A stretch of DNA of 28,757 nucleotides. Origin: Rhizophagus sp. LPA8_4_AMF. Lineage: Eukaryota > Glomeromycota > Glomeromycetes > Glomerales > Glomeraceae. Shown here one piece after another: positions 22,651 through 28,757 of the stretch (position 1 is its first letter; each line of letters begins with the position of its first letter). The notes below the pieces were generated by a model that had not been told where the DNA came from, searched no databases, and saw only the letters and a list, made by a program, of their open reading frames with translations. The stretch is taken from NCBI GenBank assembly GCA_021464525.1, contig JADRCO010000656.1, positions 1 through 28,757 of the forward strand. The letters are read 5' to 3'. The translations under genes and the position numbers were made by a program.

Positions 22651-24254
22651 CCAAAAATTGCTTTATTTTGAAATAAATAATACACTATATTTAACCCAAA
22701 GAATAACAATGAATTAAAGTTTTAGAGTGTCATTTATGTCGTATCAAATATTTGCATTAATGTTTGTTTGTTTTATCACTTATCAATTATTTTTAATCAT
22801 TTATTATTAATTAGACAAATAATGATATGATGATTTAATTAGATTCTTTTGTGGAGTAATATTTTTTTTTGTGGAGTATTTTTTTTTTTCAAATTCTGTG
22901 GGGAAAACAAGAAAAAACAAAAGAAAAAAAAAAAAATATGCGATTAAGATTTGCACTTAAAGTTGTTCATATTTGTTCATATTATTGAACAACAACACGA
23001 AAACACAAAATTTTCTTTTAATGCACAGACAGTTCTGCACTACAATGGTAACGGTATTAGTAATAGTTACGTAACTAAAACGTGGATTTCGTGGATTTAA
23101 TTAACAATGTTAAAATTTCGTGTAACATGAAACGTAATAAAGCGATGTAATAATTTACATAAAGTTCTTTTATCTCCGGATGTACATAAAAGAAAATTTA
23201 CATGATCCGTCTTTTCTTTTCTTTCCTATTCGTTCAATTATTATCATTTGTAAATCAACTTGGATATCAATTGAAATAAAAAGTTAGATTTTAAAGCAAA
23301 TCAATGTGGAGATAATAAAAAAAACGTACCCCTTGTGTAACCGAATTACCGCGAATGAGGTAAAAAGAAAAACTTTTTTTTATTTTTGGACTTTATTAAA
23401 AAGTAATTTAAGGTCATTCATTTTCATTAATCTTTTTTAATTTTAATTTATCTAATTTAGGTAATTAGGCTCTATTATTTTATCTTATCCTAATTAAGTT
23501 TTTTCCAACTTAAAATTATCTCCGACTTCGGCTTTAAAGTTAAATAAAAAGTTAGTCTCTTTTTTTATGAGATTATACGCGTAATTTTATGACTAAACTT
23601 GTTAGTCATATTTAATAAATATAAATTAAGTTAGTTTATTTAAATTATTTCAATATTTTCAACCGATCATTTTTTATGATAAAGTTTCAAAATCGCGGAC
23701 ATAAACTTTTTTTCAATGGGTATAAATAAATTTTTGAATGAACTTCCCGTGATAGAAAATATATGCAGATTATATCTTTATATATCTAATGAGTATAAAT
23801 TAATTTAACATTCATGCATTTTAAAAAAAGAAGTGCTTATAAGTATCTATGCAGGGGGGTGCATCAAATTTTGACTCGTCTATTTTTTGAATGGCGGGAA
23901 ATAAAAATAATTTGATTAGGCATTTTGATTATCTTAAAAAATATTATTATAATCTTATATTATCATCATTGGTTATCCTTTTTATCTCGCTTACATAAAA
24001 ATTTTTTTGATATATTACTGAATATTTGTAATGTTTTACGATAAAAAATGCATGTGATACTATTAGGTAAATTATTATTAATATTTGTCAGACATATTTA
24101 TTTATTTTAAGTTTCAATGAGTTATTCAAATTCGTTTGTCGGGTTTATCTTAATGAAGAAATACATATTATTATTTTTCGTAATAATATTCAAGATCTGG
24201 AATGATGGCTTACTCGCGTAATAAATATCATTTGATTCTGAAGGAATTACAAGC

Positions 24255-24541
24255 ATGAATGATGCCATGATACTTTTTTATTATTTGGCTGAATCTTATC
24301 TTATTGCCATTCTCAAATTCTTACTAGTAAGAAAAAAAAAATTTCTTTTTTATTTTTAGTATATCCAAGAATATATAATTCCGAACCAATTCTATCATTA
24401 CGTACGTAAGTATAAAGATCAGACGGATCATCTTTCATCAGACGAATTGGAAAAATTTGTCGACGTTAGTAACCATGTCAAATTCAACTATATAAGACCG
24501 TTAAAGTTTCTCAATTTTAAAAGGTTGTGGTTTATATTCAT
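24255..24541 (+). pseudogene. Two-exon coding-like fragment, possibly BTB-family
   Basis: ATG at 24255 opens MNDAMILFYYLAESYLIAIL and reads to a GTAAGA donor at 24327. After a short T-rich intron ending in TTTTTAG (about 24359), the frame resumes in phase 0 as YIQEYIIPNQFYHYVRK and continues with HLSSDELEKFVDVSNHVKFN and RPLKFLNFKRLW before entering a poly(A) run at 24553-24580. The first part resembles the helical segment after a BTB domain in Rhizophagus BTB proteins, but the match is weak and from memory. There is no BTB core upstream and no recognisable end. It may be a gene relic or chance. Confidence 0.3.
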
Positions 24542-24551
24542 AATATCCACC

Positions 24552-24552
<1 letters not shown>

Positions 24553-24580
<28 letters not shown>
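24553..24580 (+). repeat. Poly(A) run, 28 nt
   Basis: Uninterrupted A28 just downstream of the coding-like fragment; such a tract could be the tail of a retroposed copy, but the fragment seems to retain an intron, which argues against that. Confidence 0.8.
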
Positions 24581-24583
<3 letters not shown>

Positions 24584-24689
24584 CTCTTCTTTAAAGACCA
24601 ACTTTATGATATCGCATTTTATCATCATAAATCTTTTTTTGATTCAATGGATTTCAATGTCATTTTATTAAGAATCAAAATTTAAAGTT

Positions 24690-25730
24690 ATGCTCTTTCA
24701 GGTAAAAAAGATTAAAAAGCAACCATTTAAATTTATTCGAATTTCGAATTTTTTGTTGTACAGTATTAATTCTTTTTTAAATTGTAAAGGTTCGAAAATC
24801 ATCTACGTTTTATTTCATGTGTGAACGAGTTTAGATTTTTAATTTACATTCCTTTTCGGTTGAGTTTCTTTTTCGTAATATGATTCGATTTTTATTTTTT
24901 TAGTTCGTTCGAATAATTGGGTATTGGCTAATATATGGAAAAAAAAAAATTTAACATTAAAAAACCTTTTATGATTTTATATATATTTAAACTAACGATT
25001 AATTTATGATTATAAAGACCAAAGAAATGACCAAATTTTATGTAATGTAAATACGTATAAATTTTTGTATATAATAATTAATTTTCGATTCAATTAATTG
25101 TATAAATGGGAGCGAATTTATTGGTTTCCTCTTAAATCTTACTTTCTTTCTCTCTTCATTTATTTAATTTCTTTTTTTTTTTTCTTCCATGTATTCCTTA
25201 CACATCTTACACATCTTACACATCTTACACATTCGTTTTTATAATAAAAAAAAAAACCATGAATTTTTTTGGCTTAGATGGTTAGAAAACTTTTTCACGT
25301 GTTAAATAAAATCATCATGTGATGCTGTTACTCCATTAAATTTATACACCTTACCCTGGACCTGGGAGAAAGATACTATACAAGGAGATTAACTTTGCCC
25401 AAATAACTTTGTCCAAATATCAAATACTACCTTTAAGGAGATTATGCGTAAATTCTTTTGTCGAAAATTCTATTTGTTTCACATTACATTAAATTCACAT
25501 GTAACTACTTACGTTGGCTAAATATCACGTGAAAATATAAATGATATTTGATTCGTTCTCAATAAGTTTACACCAAATTTTTTGGGTACTAATTAGGTTA
25601 AGTACTTTAGATCAGATGTATTTTTTAAAAATAATTTTATTTTTTTACTTTTTTTGTCATTTTTTTAAAAAAAATTACCTGAGTAACTTACATAACATTA
25701 TACTATATATATAAGAGGATATTACAGAGA
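24690..25730. other. Intergenic with short tandem repeats
   Basis: Contains three to four copies of CTTACACAT(C) at about 25197-25231 and two copies of AACTTTGYCCAAAT at 25391-25404 and 25405-25418, the latter flanked by AAGGAGATTA-like copies. No gene seen. Confidence 0.55.
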
Positions 25731-25739
25731 GTAAGTATA

Positions 25740-27240
25740 TTGAGTGATGTTTCTAGTAAAATAAAATGGTGAATTAAAATAAATCATACCTTTAGCTAAA
25801 AATCAATCTCCATTTTCTTCTCATAATTTAATAAAATATCTGAAAACTAAAGCAACATCAAATAGCTGAGTTTTATCTACCTGTAATTTGTTAAGTACTT
25901 CACAATAATATAGCAAGTTGTGAAATTCATGATTAAAATAATTATTTGGCAAATATTGATTGAAAGGTAAAGTTTGGTAGATCTTAAAAAAGTTGTATTT
26001 AGGAGGTTTATATTATATAACTAAGTTAGTTCTTTTTAAAAGTATTCAATTAGTATATTAATTTTTCAATATTAAAAATAATAAACTTTACCTACTCTTA
26101 ATGCCTGTTTTGTTCAAATTAAACTTTTATAACATTCATAATAAGAATTCTATTGTGTATCTCCAGGTCTGATTATTGCATAATATTTATTGTATAGTTC
26201 TAATTGTATTTTTCTTAATTTTTTAATAAAATACGTATTGTTAAGTTAATTAAAGTAAAGAAATAGTTTAACAGCATCGGTAGATGCTTTTGCTAAGTAT
26301 GATAAAAAGACATATTCAGGATATTTAAAATGAAGTTACCTCCTATATAATAAAATATACAATATAAGAATAAATGTATTTTGTTAACTTTTATAATTTA
26401 TAAATAAATTATTAATTAATAACTATAAATTTTTACTGTATTAAAGTATATATAGCAGCATTATCATTTATAATTGTGGCTATTTTAATTGATTTTTCTT
26501 TTAATTTCTCAAGAATTTTTTTGATATAATATCAATTGCATGCTTTCTTTGATCACTTATATTAACTGCTTTTTATACTAAAGTTTTACCAAAAGACAAT
26601 ATAATTAGAATGCCAAGCAATTCCTAATTTACAATATTTTTTTACTCATTAAACAAAAAAGTAAATATCAGCTTATTTGTGTATTTTACTTATCTTTTTC
26701 TGATGTAAATTTTCAATATTTTTAATAGTCTTATCTAAAATTAGTTCAGCTAATTGTTTTTGATCTGATAATTTCAATTTCAGGTTCAACTAGTAATTAA
26801 AAAATTTAAGAGTTAAAGAATTATTAATCCAATAAAAAGCCTAACCATTAACTATCATTATCCTAATTAAAAAGTCATAAAATGTAAGTATTTTAAATTT
26901 AGAAATATTTTGTATAATATGTTGTTAGTGTTATCTGTTTTTTCTTATCAAAAAAACTAGATTGATTTTAAATTAATGATTGTATATAATTTATGCAAAA
27001 ACTTAATATAGATTTATATAATGTCATTTATTAAAAATAAATTTATTAGTATTTTTTTTTTAAAAAAAAGAATTTTTTAAAAAATTTTAAACATTTACCA
27101 TTAAGATATATTTATTTATTTAAAGATAATTCATTTTTATTATCACAATTTTTCAGAATCTTTTCTGCTTTTTCATCATATTTATTTAAAAAATATTTCC
27201 AGTTTTCCAAATATTTTTGATTCTTTTCTTTTTATATACT
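25740..27240 (-). pseudogene. hAT-superfamily transposase, decayed
   Basis: On the minus strand, several coding-like islands occur in the order expected of a hAT (DUF659-type) transposase. They are EKAEKILKNC near 27180-27121; IKIATIINDNAA near 26490-26450, resembling the catalytic-domain TDNA block; KYPEYVFLSYLAKAS near 26325-26280; ELYNKYYAIIRPGDT followed by NSYYECYKSLI near 26205-26115, resembling the conserved TRWNS motif; and KTQLFDVALVFRYFI near 25890-25840. In-frame stops include TAG at 26152-26150, where the family has Trp, and TGA at 26116-26114. Frames shift between islands. The C-terminal dimerisation region is not seen. It is non-functional. Terminal inverted repeats were not identified. 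Confidence 0.65.
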
Positions 27241-27720
27241 ATACTTTTAGCATTTTTTTTAAATTTCTGTATATGTTGTATATATACATTACCAGTTTTT
27301 ATCTTCTGGATTAATTTTTTTAATATTATTATAAATGAAAAAAAATTATGCTTTGACTAACATCTACTGTGATATGTTATTAGTCTAGAGCGAAGTGATA
27401 GACTATATAAATTCTATAATGGGTAATGAATATATAAGGTTACATGGCGATTTCTGGTTGTCTGCATGCATCACGTCATAAAAATCCTATACTACATCAA
27501 TAAACAAATAAATTTTGTGGTACATTAGTATGATTGCGAAAAAAAACTTTTTCGCTTTGGACTTATAACAGTTTCTATTTCCTAGTATTAATAATTAATA
27601 AAATTAAAAGATTATTTTGCTATAAATATAAATTTGTAAAACTTGTAATATATAAATAATAATAAAAAAATATTTTATCACAGATTATTTGTTTAACAAT
27701 TAGCAAAATCTGTCCAATGC
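27241..27720. other. Flank of the hAT relic
   Basis: Possible remains of the transposase N-terminus (NIKKINPED near 27330-27300, then GNVYIQHIQKF in a shifted frame). Two small hairpins are present: TAGTCTA/TAGACTA at 27381-27405 and GCGAAAAA/TTTTTCGC at 27534-27553. They could be subterminal structures of a transposon. Confidence 0.35.
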
Positions 27721-27724
27721 TAGT

Positions 27725-27799
27725 TTAAGACAGTTTTAGATATTTTAAATTAATTTTAGATAATCCTAAATTAAATTTAAATAGTCTAAAACTGTTTAA
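27725..27799. repeat. 75-bp near-palindrome with CAGTTTTAGA arms
   Basis: TTAAGACAGTTTTAGA at 27725-27740 pairs with TCTAAAACTGTTTAA at 27784-27798, and the pairing continues inwards through TATTTTAAATTAATTTTAG against CTAAATTAAATTTAAATAG. The same TCTAAAACTG end recurs at 27968-27977. Confidence 0.65.
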
Positions 27800-27828
27800 T
27801 TAAAAAAAGTAATTAGATATGTCTAAAA

Positions 27829-28078
27829 TCTAACGCTGCTCTACTCTGCACTATAAAGGACATTAGCAAGCATATAGTATAGCTTATAGGAAAACTTACT
27901 GCAATACATAGAAAATACTTGAAGGCTATATTACCATACTATATAATAATAGGTAATTGCAGATGTTTCTAAAACTGTTAACTTAAGGGAATGTGTGATA
28001 GTTTAAGGGTTATTAAACCTCTTTAGAGACACTAAGACTTACCTATTAATCACATATTAGCAGTTTAAACAGTATAAA
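27829..28078 (+). pseudogene. Decayed ORF of unknown, probably transposon, origin
   Basis: Frame one (27829-27960) reads SNAALLCTIKDISKHIV, a TAG, then IGKLTAIHRKYLKAILPYY. A +1 shift at 27959 leads to ADVSKTVNLRECVIV, a TAA, then LLNLFRDTKTYLLITY, a TAG, then QFKQYK. The residue mix is clearly protein-like compared with surrounding AT-rich noise. The stops are plausibly derived from Trp or Gln codons. I do not recognise the family. Confidence 0.4.
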
Positions 28079-28170
28079 AAAAAACTATTTCTTTAAATTT
28101 TCCATTAATAAATTTCATATTTTATTATTATATTTTAAATTAAAAATAATTTATAAAATGAATGAATAAT

Positions 28171-28642
28171 ATACTTTACAAAAACTTAAAGTTTTCAATG
28201 AACATAGAATTGACATAATTAAGTTTAATTTAACTGTTATTTTGATAATGTTTTGATATTATTTTGATATATTTCAATATCATTTTAATGTTATTTCAAT
28301 ATTAAAATTGAAACAACATCAAAATAATATTAAAATAATATTGAAATTATATCAAAATAATATTGAAATGATATATTGAAATGATATTGAAATGATATTG
28401 AAATAACATATTTAAGTTAAACTTAACTATGTTGATTTAATATCATTTTGATATCATTTAATATTATTTTGATATCATTTTAATGTAATTTTAATATCAA
28501 TTCAATATCATTTTGATGTTATTTGATTTAATATTAAAATGATATCAAAATGATATTAAAATAGTATCAAAATAATATCAAAACAGTATCAAAATAATAT
28601 CAAAATGCCATTGTTTGTAAATTTCAAGTTTTTGTAAAGTAT
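28171..28642. mobile_element. 472-bp element of nested inverted repeats, perfect 17-bp TIRs
   Basis: The left end ATACTTTACAAAAACTT (28171-28187) is matched exactly in reverse complement by 28626-28642. The interior is nearly all iterations of TTTTGATATCATT and its complement AATGATATTGAAA. Two nested imperfect palindromes can be seen: about 28214-28431 (outer blocks CATAATTAAGTTTAATTTAA and TTAAGTTAAACTTAACTATG) and about 28434-28610. It is non-coding. No certain target-site duplication was found. Confidence 0.75.
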
Positions 28643-28656
28643 TATATTTAATAATA

Positions 28657-28703
28657 AGGGTGAATTTATTCCTCACCCCGGGTGAGGAATATTATTTTTC
28701 ACC
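28657..28703. repeat. GC-rich nested palindrome
   Basis: ATTCCTCACCC (28668-28678), a central C, and GGGTGAGGAAT (28680-28690) form a perfect 11-bp stem, nested inside an outer pair AGGGTGAA / TTCACCCCT. This is unusually GC-rich for the region. It could be a transposon end or a strong hairpin. Confidence 0.75.
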
Positions 28704-28757
28704 CCTATCACGTGAAAAATTTTTCTTTGATTGGCTAATGTTTTTAACTTGATTTTT
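28704..28757. promoter_or_regulatory. CACGTG and inverted CCAAT box near window end
   Basis: CACGTG at 28709-28714 and GATTGGCTAAT (inverted CCAAT) at about 28729-28739 lie within 30 bp. They would suit a promoter of something beyond the window, or a transposon end. Nothing further can be said here. Confidence 0.25.

Larger units (their letters stand above)
17806..24240. other. Gene desert, AT-rich, with microsatellites
   Basis: No gene I can support over 6.4 kb. Notable: mixed (AAAT)n/(TA)n at 19077-19140, pyrimidine-rich stretches near 20100-20370 and 21960-22320, and an A26T14 homopolymer block at 21593-21632. ORFs such as 17979-18203, 20486-20717 and 22467-22709 are low-complexity translations. 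A distant regulatory role or unannotated non-coding RNA cannot be excluded from sequence alone. Confidence 0.55.

Noticed and set aside
22467..22709. 80-aa minus-strand ORF with repeated FGICNKYT
   Set aside because: The repetition comes from the short AT-rich tandem repeat beneath it.
25270..25290. GGCTTAGATGGTTAGAA, resembling a tRNA A box
   Set aside because: No B box (GTTCRANNC) or clover-leaf stems follow within a tRNA length.
26763..26771. Another exact ATCTGATAA
   Set aside because: It lies inside the transposase relic with no gene start nearby; about two chance matches are expected in a window of this size and composition.

Overview
The window looks like a nuclear contig of a filamentous fungus, most likely a Glomeromycotina (arbuscular mycorrhizal, Rhizophagus-like) genome. 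It is extremely AT-rich, its genes carry many short introns with GTAAGT/GTATGT donors and TAG/AAG acceptors, homopolymer and AT microsatellites are abundant, one F-box protein is of a type greatly expanded in these fungi, and a decayed hAT transposase is present. The organism call is an inference; no ribosomal or mitochondrial marker is in the window.

Layout. Positions 1-233 (minus) hold the 5' end of a gene for a probably mitochondrial protein with 15-residue repeats. A possible small membrane-protein ORF lies at 1264-1476 (minus). From 5105 down to 1768 (minus) is a complete 15-exon gene for a fungal NHA1/Sod2-type alkali cation/proton antiporter, which I reconstructed exon by exon (646 aa, all junction phases agree). 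Its first intron carries a 128-bp MITE-like element. After a 1.56-kb divergent intergenic region, a complete 6-exon plus-strand gene (6670-8834) encodes a 598-aa NIS (IucA/IucC-type) siderophore synthetase. Upstream of it lie three exact ATCWGATAA boxes, the consensus of fungal iron-regulatory GATA repressors. A pyrimidine-rich 14-bp minisatellite separates it from a convergent F-box gene (11234-9612, minus).

From about 11.3 to 25.7 kb there is essentially a gene desert: AT-rich sequence, microsatellites, an 11-bp repeat, a satellite of about 150-bp units with a 300-bp higher-order period (16.2-17.25 kb), a foldback element with long TIRs (17385-17615), and one weak two-exon coding-like fragment near 24.2-24.55 kb. 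The last 3 kb are transposon debris: a hAT-type transposase pseudogene (minus), a second decayed ORF (plus), a 75-bp hairpin, and a 472-bp element with perfect 17-bp TIRs made almost wholly of nested inverted repeats.

The most interesting functional unit is the siderophore synthetase with its candidate iron-responsive promoter, divergent from a cation antiporter. It plausibly makes a rhizoferrin/glomuferrin-like carboxylate siderophore, but product and regulation are inferred from family and motif only.
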